Assembly (NCBI GenBank): GCA_016930515.1
Contig: JAFGGO010000065.1
Span: 1 to 36,572 of the forward strand
Source of the DNA: Promethearchaeota archaeon
GTDB taxonomy: Archaea; Asgardarchaeota; Lokiarchaeia; Sigyniarchaeales; SOKP01
Direction: 5' to 3'
Length of the DNA stretch: 36,572 nt
Of this stretch, positions 30,156 through 36,572 are shown in pieces. Numbering within the stretch: position 1 is the first letter of the stretch; every line of letters begins with the position of its first letter. The notes beneath the pieces were generated by a model. It saw only the letters and a list, made by a program, of their open reading frames with translations. It searched no databases and was not told the DNA's origin. The translations under genes were made by a program, and so were the position numbers.

Positions 30156-33041
30156 TCACTTGATTTGAGATTTTGCATACATCAGCATTGAATTCAGCTG
30201 AAGACCTTGAGGTGAGTTTTCTACGCCTTGTTGTTTATAAATTTCCAATGCGCTCTCCAAATAGCTCACGCTTTGTTCGAATTTATGCTGCGACACTAAC
30301 ACCTGACCAATGCTCACGAGACACATTGATTTAGATCTCAAGTTTCCAGACTTTTCGTAATATTCAAGAGCTTTTCGATAAAAATTCATGCCCTCATCGT
30401 GGTTTCCTTGAGCCATATAAATATTTCCAATACCCATTGCGTTGTCTGCAATTCCCGTTGGATTCTCCAATTTTTCTTCGATTTGCAGCGCCTCCTGATA
30501 ATATTTAAGCGCTTCGACGAAATTATATTGAAAATAATAGATGCTACCTATACAAACATAAGCGCGAGCCTTACCCTTTAAGCTTCCTAATTCTTCATAT
30601 ATTTTTAAAGACTCCACTTGGTTTTTGAGCGCTTCTGGAAAATTTTTTAAATTTTGGTAGATACCTCCAATATTCGTATGGCACATTGCAGCAGTAGCGA
30701 TATCTCCAATTTTTTTACTCGTTTCTAAGGCTTCTTGGTATTTGATCAAGGCGTCTTGATAATTTCCTTGCAAGTTAAGTACTCCCGCAATTCCTGATTG
30801 ATTTTGGGCTATTAAAGACAGATTCCCGAGGTCTTGTGTTATTTCAAGTGCTTTTTGATAGTTCTTAAGCGCTTCTTGCAAGTTTCCTGTGTTAAGATAT
30901 GTTGTAGCCATGTTTGTCAAATTCTTCGCTTGTCCTGGCACATTTCCAATTTCTAAGTTTATTTCTAAAGAATGGTCGAATAAATCTAACGCTTCTTGAG
31001 TTTTTCCTTGTAATTGACATATATTTCCTATATTCATCAAATTTAGCGATTCTGAAACTAAATCATTCAATTTTTTGTTGATTTCCAAGGATTCTTTAAA
31101 CTTTGTAGTTGCTTCGTCGTATTTCCCTTGATTCGTCATTAACGTTCCTATATTCGTTAAAATGCGAGACTTACTATTCTCGTCTTGAATTGTTTCGCTA
31201 ATCTCCAACGCTCCTTGGTAGATCTCTAACGCTCCCTCATATTTTCCCTGGTTGAGTAGTAGCGTTCCCTTGCTTATTAATGTGTTTATAGTTTTAGATA
31301 AATTTCCCAAAACTTTAGAAATCTCAAGTGAATCTTCGAAAAAGGGGAGCGCTTTTTCATATTCTCCTCGAAGCATGTGCATGATCCCCACGTTATTTAA
31401 CTTGGCAGCCTTTCCGTCTAAATCGCCCAATTTATCGTCAATCTCTAACGCTTCCTTATAATTATTCGTGGCCAGATCGTACTTACCCTGATCCCTATAA
31501 GCGTCCGCTTTATTAGCCAAAAGGACGGATTTTATGGTCAAATCTCCTATTTGGTCGTTTATTTCGAGTGCTTCTTGAAAACGCGAAAGGGCATCGTTGT
31601 ATTTGCCTTGTCTTATTAGAATTGCTCCAATGTTATTGAGCGTTTTGACTTTACCCTTTAAATTCCCTTTCTGATTTTGAATATCGTAGGCAGAATTAAA
31701 ATAGGATAGGGCATTAGGATAATCGTGCTTGTCTGCAGTGGCCGTTCCGATGTAATGCAGACTTTCTGCTGCACCTTCTGTATCTCCCAATTCTTGTCTA
31801 ATTTTTAGCGATTTTTCGAAATAGCTCAAGGCCTCGTCGTACTGGCTCTTCATCAAATCGGCACTACCAATCTTTATGTGAAAATCAGCTTGCGAGGACA
31901 AATCTCCTCTCGATATCGAGATTTGGAGACCTTTTTCAGAAGTACTTTTAGCATCGTCAGGTCTTGCTAATCTATAATAGATTTCGTGAGCGAATGCGTG
32001 TTTCTTGAAGTTGTTGTTAAAATCAACATTTCTTGAAACAAAAGATTTAAAATTTTCTGGCTGAAATGTTTTTTGACTAATATTCTCGGGTAGATCGCTC
32101 TTGATGAGAATGTTCCATAATCGTTTTGTAAAAAAATGAGATGTGTGGGTGTTAATCTTATAAATTTCGATTGGATTGTCCTGAAGCGTTGCGCTGTTGG
32201 CAATCTCTTTTAAGAGCGCTATTTCCTTACTCGACGATTCCTCTGATGAGGTATAATCAAATTTTAATAATTCGAGATTGATGTCGTTCGAATGGTTTAA
32301 CCAAACGAGCTTAGAGACACCATGAAGTTCCTTTAAGGTTGGACCAATATCAAAGTCATCGCTCCCAGAATACCCTGCTACTATCAATGTAGCGTTTTGA
32401 AGGGCGTTGAACAGTGTTGCTCTTTTATATGGTTCCAAGGCAAAGGTTTCTCCTTCTCCTCTTTCCTTGCCCAATGAAGACAATGTGGTAACCAATGTTT
32501 CTTTGGTGATAGTGCCAGTTACGATGTTTTTATTTGTACCGTGCAATTTAATCAAAGGATATTTTTCCTCCTGAAATAAGTTTCCAGGATTTCTATGTTT
32601 CAAGAAATCCTCTTTGGTTATGATGGGAACAATATTTTCCTTATTATCCAAAATCCTCATCAAGGCGTATTCGATGAGGTAATCAAAATTTGTTGTTGCG
32701 ACGAGATAATTCCTTTTTATAGCATTTGCTAAAAAATAATGGATCAGGTTTGGTTCTGTAAAGATGTCAAAATAGCCCATGGCTTTCAGATCAGGATCAA
32801 AATTATGCTGGAGGATCTCGACGATTAATTCGTATCTCAACCCTTCGAGGTTCTTAATGTTATTAACCTCTTCTTCGGGAGCGCCGAGCTCTATCAAGGC
32901 ATCGCTAAATCCAATTGCGGAAGGCACGGAGGAAGGTTTATCCATGGATATTCCCGCACCTACTAGAAAAAATAGCTTGTTCTCGCCTGAAAAAATTTCT
33001 TCTAATCGCTTTTCAGGAGAGTCCTCAACTTTGAAAGACAT
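30156..33041 (-). CDS. SIR2-like NADase domain fused to tetratricopeptide repeats
   Basis: A 961-aa soluble protein. Residues 20-240 form a SIR2_2-type domain: the NAD-binding LVGAGIS (26-32), TTNFD (116-120, with the N118 and D120 pair), the catalytic-position H167 in IKLHG, and AGYSGSDDFD (222-231). No zinc ribbon of true deacetylases is present, so NAD hydrolysis is the expected activity. From about 345 to 950 there are some 14 clear TPR units of 40 residues (YxEALEI at each B helix, GNIxxxQGxY at each A helix). This architecture occurs in antiviral defence proteins, in which the repeats or a partner sense infection and the SIR2 domain depletes NAD. Here that role is inferred. AGGAAA precedes the ATG, an inverted repeat lies just upstream, and the gene is divergent from a small 3-TM gene. 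Confidence 0.9.
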   Translation of the reverse strand: MSFKVEDSPEKRLEEIFSGENKLFFLVGAGISMDKPSSVPSAIGFSDALIELGAPEEEVNNIKNLEGLRYELIVEILQHNFDPDLKAMGYFDIFTEPNLIHYFLANAIKRNYLVATTNFDYLIEYALMRILDNKENIVPIITKEDFLKHRNPGNLFQEEKYPLIKLHGTNKNIVTGTITKETLVTTLSSLGKERGEGETFALEPYKRATLFNALQNATLIVAGYSGSDDFDIGPTLKELHGVSKLVWLNHSNDINLELLKFDYTSSEESSSKEIALLKEIANSATLQDNPIEIYKINTHTSHFFTKRLWNILIKSDLPENISQKTFQPENFKSFVSRNVDFNNNFKKHAFAHEIYYRLARPDDAKSTSEKGLQISISRGDLSSQADFHIKIGSADLMKSQYDEALSYFEKSLKIRQELGDTEGAAESLHYIGTATADKHDYPNALSYFNSAYDIQNQKGNLKGKVKTLNNIGAILIRQGKYNDALSRFQEALEINDQIGDLTIKSVLLANKADAYRDQGKYDLATNNYKEALEIDDKLGDLDGKAAKLNNVGIMHMLRGEYEKALPFFEDSLEISKVLGNLSKTINTLISKGTLLLNQGKYEGALEIYQGALEISETIQDENSKSRILTNIGTLMTNQGKYDEATTKFKESLEINKKLNDLVSESLNLMNIGNICQLQGKTQEALDLFDHSLEINLEIGNVPGQAKNLTNMATTYLNTGNLQEALKNYQKALEITQDLGNLSLIAQNQSGIAGVLNLQGNYQDALIKYQEALETSKKIGDIATAAMCHTNIGGIYQNLKNFPEALKNQVESLKIYEELGSLKGKARAYVCIGSIYYFQYNFVEALKYYQEALQIEEKLENPTGIADNAMGIGNIYMAQGNHDEGMNFYRKALEYYEKSGNLRSKSMCLVSIGQVLVSQHKFEQSVSYLESALEIYKQQGVENSPQGLQLNSMLMYAKSQIK

Positions 33042-33051
33042 GTATTTCCTA

Positions 33052-33081
33052 GTAGAAATGGTTGTTTTTATTAATTTCTAC
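33052..33081. repeat. 8-bp inverted repeat upstream of the SIR2-TPR gene
   Basis: GTAGAAAT (33052-33059) and ATTTCTAC (33074-33081) are perfect arms separated by 14 bases, starting 11 bases upstream of the SIR2-TPR ATG. The element could be an operator or a leader hairpin close to the AGGAAA ribosome-binding site, and so could affect translation. The first arm overlaps a smaller ATTTC/GAAAT repeat. Confidence 0.35.
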
Positions 33082-33180
33082 GAATTATATTCGATTGGAG
33101 AAACGCATTTAAATAAAGTTAAGTTAAATTATATTACATATTTAATTTGTATTCAATGAAATAAACAAAGAGGAGAAAAA

Positions 33181-33534
33181 ATGAGAAAAACATATAAAAA
33201 CGAGGGAATTATGAAGGCACTGACAATTATAGGTGCTATCGTTAGTTTAATCTTCGTAATTCTCGGCTTGCTGCATTTCTTCAATGTTTACTCCGTAACA
33301 TATCCATACTGGAACCCATTCGGGGGCGAAATTGTGATGGTTCTCGTTGGATCTATTATTGGGTTAGTCATTGCAGCATTAACTCTAATGTGCGCCGTAA
33401 AACCAGGCGATCCGATTCCATTTAACTGGATTATATTGCTTATTTTTGCAATATTGTTGATCATCTTTGCACATGTCTTAGGTGGAGTGCTCGTACTCAT
33501 CGCGTTCTTAATAGGATTGATCGAGGACCTTTAA
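33181..33534 (+). CDS. Small three-TM membrane protein
   Basis: A 117-aa protein with three hydrophobic helices (about 12-35, 49-71, 80-112, the last possibly two short helices) and little else. An AGAGGAG five bases before the ATG at 33181 makes this start clear; the in-frame ATG at residue 11 lacks such a site. It is divergent from the SIR2-TPR gene, separated by 139 bases, and followed by T-rich stretches (about 33547-33572) that can terminate it. It could be a membrane partner of the defence-like gene, but nothing in its sequence shows this. Family unknown. Confidence 0.7.
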   Translation: MRKTYKNEGIMKALTIIGAIVSLIFVILGLLHFFNVYSVTYPYWNPFGGEIVMVLVGSIIGLVIAALTLMCAVKPGDPIPFNWIILLIFAILLIIFAHVLGGVLVLIAFLIGLIEDL

Positions 33535-33592
33535 AAGAAAAAATTTGTTTTTTTTCTTGTTTTTTTTTTAAATTTTTATTCTTAAAATCAAA

Positions 33593-34453
33593 TTAACATT
33601 CTAAAAAATATGAAATTATTTCTTCAACCAAATTTACATCTGTAACTCTCTGTAGGCCTTTAAATCCAGGGATTGAATTCACTTCTATGACTTGATAGCC
33701 CTTGTCGCTTTCGATAATGTCTACGCCAGCTATCTCTGTTTTAGTAACTTGAGCTGCTTTTATGGCCATATTCCTTAATTCATTTGTTAGTTCTATTGGT
33801 TCTGACCGAGCTCCTGCGTGAATATTTGTCTTCCAATTGTCGCTCTTTCGATACATCCCCGCAATAGCTTTATTACCAAGCACGAGAATTCGAATGTCTC
33901 GATTGTAATGATCCACGAATTCTTGAACGTAAAACACATCATTGAGCTTTTCCAAGGTGTAAAAGACATTTTCAGCAAAGGATTTATCGTTAATTCTAGT
34001 TATTCCCACCCCTTTTGAACCAAATAATGGTTTTAAAACAATATCTCCTCCTAATTCGTCAAATGCTTCTAAAGCATCCTCGGCGTTCTCACAAATTATG
34101 GTTTTTGGGGTTGATATTCCGTTTCGCTCTAAATAAACGGATGTTAAAAATTTATCGCTTGCGATTTCCAAGGAGGTCCTAGAATTAATCAATCTGGTGC
34201 CGTGTAATTCAATCGCGGTGAGTAAATCAAGACGAAAAAAGATTTTTTGCGTTACATCAGCTCCGAATCCCCTGACTAAAGCTTTATTATTTTCAATGTC
34301 TTCAAATTCAGCGTGAAAATCGTGGATGTTTATCTTAACTTGTGTGGAAGCTGGAACGAAATATCGGACTTTAAAACCTCTTTTGTTCAATTCTGAAGAT
34401 AACCTTTCTACTTCAGGATCTGATGGCTTGGGGGTTATAATCATTGAATACAT
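33593..34453 (-). CDS. RimK-family ATP-grasp L-glutamate ligase (MptN/CofF-like)
   Basis: A 286-aa RimK-family ATP-grasp enzyme of standard length. The visible motifs are the N-terminal preATP-grasp region (MYSMIITPKPSDPEVERLSSEL), SDKFLTSVYLERNGISTPKT, the glycine-rich LKPLFGSKGVGI loop, VQEFVD-x-x-NRDIRILVLG, and the metal-binding VIEVNSIPGFKGLQRVTDVN. The GxxGL-x-x-x-TDVN ending resembles archaeal MptN and CofF, which add glutamate to tetrahydromethanopterin or F420, and LysX-type ligases. MptN or CofF cannot be decided without a tree. Related genes are absent from the window. The ATG at 34453 precedes the domain directly. A role in C1 or F420 coenzymes is inferred. Confidence 0.88.
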   Translation of the reverse strand: MYSMIITPKPSDPEVERLSSELNKRGFKVRYFVPASTQVKINIHDFHAEFEDIENNKALVRGFGADVTQKIFFRLDLLTAIELHGTRLINSRTSLEIASDKFLTSVYLERNGISTPKTIICENAEDALEAFDELGGDIVLKPLFGSKGVGITRINDKSFAENVFYTLEKLNDVFYVQEFVDHYNRDIRILVLGNKAIAGMYRKSDNWKTNIHAGARSEPIELTNELRNMAIKAAQVTKTEIAGVDIIESDKGYQVIEVNSIPGFKGLQRVTDVNLVEEIISYFLEC

Positions 34454-34704
34454 GTTGTTATCTAATAATATTGTAAAATTAGACTTTTAAATGATTTACT
34501 TCAATTAAAAATTCCTTATGGGACTAGATGAATGTTTAACTATTTTAGTGGTATAATTAACCTTTCTTACGATTTTATTTCACGAATTTATCGCAGTCTT
34601 ATTGTTTAAAATAAGGAGAATTTTAATTTTTGCAAGGCTTATCTATTATAAATAACATGGTACTTATATCTACTAGATCAAATTTTAATTCGGTGTAATA
34701 CTCA
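34454..34704. other. Intergenic stretch between divergent genes
   Basis: The 251-bp AT-rich gap holds TATA-like tracts (for example TCTATTATAAATAAC near 34641-34655 for the rightward gene). A Shine-Dalgarno-like AAGGAG lies near 34613, with no useful ORF after it. No RNA gene is seen. Confidence 0.3.
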
Positions 34705-35313
34705 ATGGATACAAGCGACGAAACTGAAAAAACCGGGAACGATATTGAGAAATTGGTGAGAATTACTAGTGATATTCAAGATCTTTACTTGAAAAAACTA
34801 CAACAACTGGACGATCTTAAAAACGAGGTTTCTGATTTGAAAGACGTGCTCAATTCACTCAAATCTATGGTTTCCATCCACTCTTTTAAGGGTGCAGACG
34901 AAATATATTCAAAATCAATATCAAGATGCGAAGATGGCAGCGATAATTACTTTCAGGAAACAGTACATCCCGATAAAATTGGAGGAGGTAAGCTTAAAAG
35001 AAAAATTTTCGCTCCTGACAGTAAAAAGGGGGAAAAACTGATTGCTATTTTAACTTTTGTTGGAATGAAAGAAATTACGGTTAAATTTCTCTACCCTGAA
35101 GAATCTTCGATCCGAGAGACGTCCGAGAGTTTTATTAGGGTTTTTATTAAAGAAGCTTTGGTAAAAGTAAAGGAAAAAAATCCTGATCTGAATGTAACCT
35201 ACGAATATCTTAAAAAATCTGATTTGATAAGTTTGATCAAGATCTTGAATGTGAGCACAATAGATGATTTTGATCTCATCACTTCAAAAATACAAGATCT
35301 ACTGATCAAGTAA
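34705..35313 (+). CDS. Hypothetical coiled-coil protein
   Basis: A 202-aa soluble protein. Residues 10-55 form a coiled coil (LVRITSDIQDLYLKKLQQLDDLKNEVSDLKDVLNSLKSM, heptad Leu/Ile). The C-terminal part (about 95-202) is alpha/beta with IAILTFVGMKEITVKFLYPEE followed by a helix and short strands, and is not recognised. The pattern of a coiled coil plus a small domain recalls Asgard regulators but gives no function. The ATG at 34705 is preceded by GGTGTAATACTCA. It reads in the same direction as the SCP2 pair but has its own upstream region and a 125-base gap after it. Confidence 0.65.
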   Translation: MDTSDETEKTGNDIEKLVRITSDIQDLYLKKLQQLDDLKNEVSDLKDVLNSLKSMVSIHSFKGADEIYSKSISRCEDGSDNYFQETVHPDKIGGGKLKRKIFAPDSKKGEKLIAILTFVGMKEITVKFLYPEESSIRETSESFIRVFIKEALVKVKEKNPDLNVTYEYLKKSDLISLIKILNVSTIDDFDLITSKIQDLLIK

Positions 35314-35438
35314 ACCGTTTTCGCACTACTGGAGTAAAATAAAATTATTTTAGTATCGTGAATTACAATCTTTTTAAATCTTAAAAAGTTATAATAAATG
35401 CTTTTACGATAATTAATAAAAAAATAAGTTGATAAAAA

Positions 35439-35864
35439 ATGGTTGACCAAGGTTTATTAGACAAGATAAAAGGCCCGATGGACGATCCTTCATCTGCGAC
35501 CCTTGAGGATATAGGTAATATCTTAGAATTTATTAAAGAAATTTCCAAAGAAAACGACGATATCAAGGAAGAATTAGAAGACATGGATATAGTCGTTCAA
35601 ATTGTAATAACCGACAAGGAAGCAAAGTATTGGCTAAAAGCGCAAGAAGGAAAAGTAGATGCGGGCGAAGGCGATGTGGATGACCCTTCTTTCACGTTTA
35701 CGGCCAGATTTGAAATTGGTGTAGGATTATTAACTGGTGAAATTGATTCTACTTCTGCATACATGGCAGGAGATATTACCGTTGAGGGAAATTTACAGGA
35801 CGCCATGGCCTTCCAAGAGTTAATTGAATTAGCGACTGAAGCCTACGAGGACCTCACGGAATAA
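35439..35864 (+). CDS. SCP2 sterol-carrier-like protein (copy 1)
   Basis: A 141-aa protein. An N-terminal helical part (about 1-45, LLDKIKGPMDDPSSATLEDIGNILEFIKEIS) leads to an SCP2 domain (about 45-141): VVQIVITDKEAKYWLKAQEG, the DDPSFTFTARFE strand, and the hydrophobic STSAYMAGDITVEGNLQDAMAF core typical of the family. SCP2 domains bind lipids or acyl chains in a hydrophobic tunnel. The neighbour at 36055 is a tandem duplicate with about 79% identical residues by eye. A TATA-like box (GTTATAATAAATG, 35388-35400) lies about 50 bases upstream, and a T-tract (35883-35892) follows the stop. Ligand unknown. Confidence 0.88.
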   Translation: MVDQGLLDKIKGPMDDPSSATLEDIGNILEFIKEISKENDDIKEELEDMDIVVQIVITDKEAKYWLKAQEGKVDAGEGDVDDPSFTFTARFEIGVGLLTGEIDSTSAYMAGDITVEGNLQDAMAFQELIELATEAYEDLTE

Positions 35865-35882
35865 GCGTCGATCGTAAGAGGA

Positions 35883-35892
35883 TTTTTTTTTT
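35883..35892 (+). terminator. T-run terminator after SCP2 copy 1
   Basis: A run of ten T starts about 20 bases after the stop codon. This fits archaeal T-tract termination. The downstream copy has its own TATA-like box, so the two SCP2 genes look like separate transcripts. Confidence 0.4.
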
Positions 35893-35991
35893 CTTTGTAT
35901 TTTCAATTCTTTTTCAGTTTTATACCTATTTTATTGTTATTTATAGATTAATGATCAATTCATACCAAGAAAGGAAATCTTGAAATAACCT

Positions 35992-36009
35992 AAAGTTATA
36001 TATGATGCG
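35992..36009 (+). promoter_or_regulatory. TATA-like promoter of SCP2 copy 2
   Basis: AAAGTTATATATGATGCG resembles the GTTATAATAAATG before copy 1 and sits at a similar distance (about 55 bases) from its start codon. The promoter appears to have been duplicated with the gene. Confidence 0.45.
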
Positions 36010-36054
36010 ATCATTACATACTATAACTAATTAGCTAAGAAATTGGTTAGTAAA

Positions 36055-36480
36055 ATGGTTGATCAAGCGTTATTAGACAAGATGAAAAGCATCGTGGACG
36101 ATCCTTCGGCGGCGACTCTCGACGATATAAAGCACCTTTTAGAATTTTCCAAACAAATATCTAAAGAAAACGACGATATTAAAGAAGAACTCGAGGACAT
36201 GGATATCGTCGTCCAGATGATCATTACCGATAAAGACGCTAAGTTTTGGTTAAAAGCACAGGAAGGAGAAGTTGATGTGGGAGAGGGCGATGTAGAAGAT
36301 CCCTCATTCACATTTTCGGCAAGCTTTGACACCGCTATAGGGATGTTAACAGGCGAAATTGATTCTACTTCTGCATATATGGCAGGCGAAATTACCGTTG
36401 AAGGCAATTTACAGGACGCCATGGCGTTTCAAGAGCTAAATGAGTTAGTTATGGAAGCTTATGAGGATCTTACAGAGTAA
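36055..36480 (+). CDS. SCP2 sterol-carrier-like protein (copy 2)
   Basis: A 141-aa tandem duplicate of the protein at 35439-35864 with the same layout: an N-terminal helical part and an SCP2 domain from about residue 45. About 30 of 141 residues differ by eye. Most are conservative, and many fall in the first 35 residues and in the FTARFEIGVG/FSASFDTAIG strand that lines the lipid tunnel. The core STSAYMAG-x-ITVEGNLQDAMAFQEL is nearly unchanged. This suggests retained fold with slightly altered ligand or partner contacts. The start is ATG 36055; an in-frame TTG at 36043 is unnecessary. It has its own TATA-like box, and a small hairpin ACCTT-AC-AAGGT (36482-36493) plus T-rich sequence follows the stop. 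Confidence 0.87.
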   Translation: MVDQALLDKMKSIVDDPSAATLDDIKHLLEFSKQISKENDDIKEELEDMDIVVQMIITDKDAKFWLKAQEGEVDVGEGDVEDPSFTFSASFDTAIGMLTGEIDSTSAYMAGEITVEGNLQDAMAFQELNELVMEAYEDLTE

Positions 36481-36572
36481 GACCTTACAAGGTTTGACTA
36501 TCTTTTCTTATTTTTTTTATTTTTATGATAAATATATAAATGATATATAACTGAATAAAAATACATTTTAAA

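Noticed and set aside
30300..31900. Periodic DNA similarity that could suggest tandem repeats or a CRISPR array
   Set aside because: The period is about 120 bases and in frame; it comes from the TPR units of the SIR2-TPR protein, with no exact repeat or spacer structure.

Overview
The window is AT-rich archaeal DNA. Evidence: TATA-like boxes and Shine-Dalgarno motifs (typically AAAGAGG followed by an A-run), stand-alone CheC and CheD, and an MptN/CofF-type ATP-grasp ligase. Several proteins carry domains usual in Asgard archaea: a gelsolin-like domain, longin/roadblock-like domains, a B-box-like zinc finger and an FLVCR-like MFS carrier. A Lokiarchaeia-type Asgard archaeon is my best guess. 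No rRNA, tRNA, CRISPR array or transposase was found, so the assignment rests on protein content only.

Layout. 0.2-5.6 kb holds unlinked genes: a V4R/DUF2378-like protein, a PaaI-type thioesterase, a secreted-domain membrane protein, a zinc alcohol dehydrogenase divergent from an MFS carrier, and a HisB/GmhB-type HAD phosphatase. 6.5-17.3 kb is one long leftward chemosensory cluster. In transcription order it encodes a longin-like protein, CheW, CheY, CheA, a 676-aa beta-repeat protein, a 273-aa unknown, a CheW-CheC-CheC fusion, a gelsolin-like protein, CheD and CheC. Two paralogous zinc-knuckle proteins (5.8 and 17.8 kb) bracket it, and a third relative lies at 28.4 kb. No receptor, CheR, CheB, CheF or archaellum gene is in the window. 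18.5-25.6 kb holds a B-box membrane protein and a leftward operon: a fused FtsX-type permease, two ABC ATPases and a TetR regulator. Two copies of a perfect inverted repeat at the operon promoter look like the TetR operator. 25.8-28.2 kb holds an epoxide-hydrolase-like gene and then decayed genes: a frameshifted DUF4240 gene and an ABC ATPase/permease pair fused by deletion with a further poly-G frameshift. 28.4-36.5 kb holds the third zinc-knuckle gene, a 7-TM protein, a SIR2-TPR protein of the kind found in antiviral defence, a small 3-TM protein, the RimK-family ligase, a coiled-coil unknown and a tandem pair of SCP2-domain genes.

How the genes may work together (inference). The Che proteins form a complete CheA-CheY relay with CheC-type dephosphorylation. 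They are co-transcribed with longin-like and gelsolin-like proteins, which in eukaryotes belong to small-GTPase and actin systems. This cluster is the best candidate for an undescribed system: a chemosensory array whose output may be cytoskeletal or GTPase-linked rather than, or as well as, archaellar.
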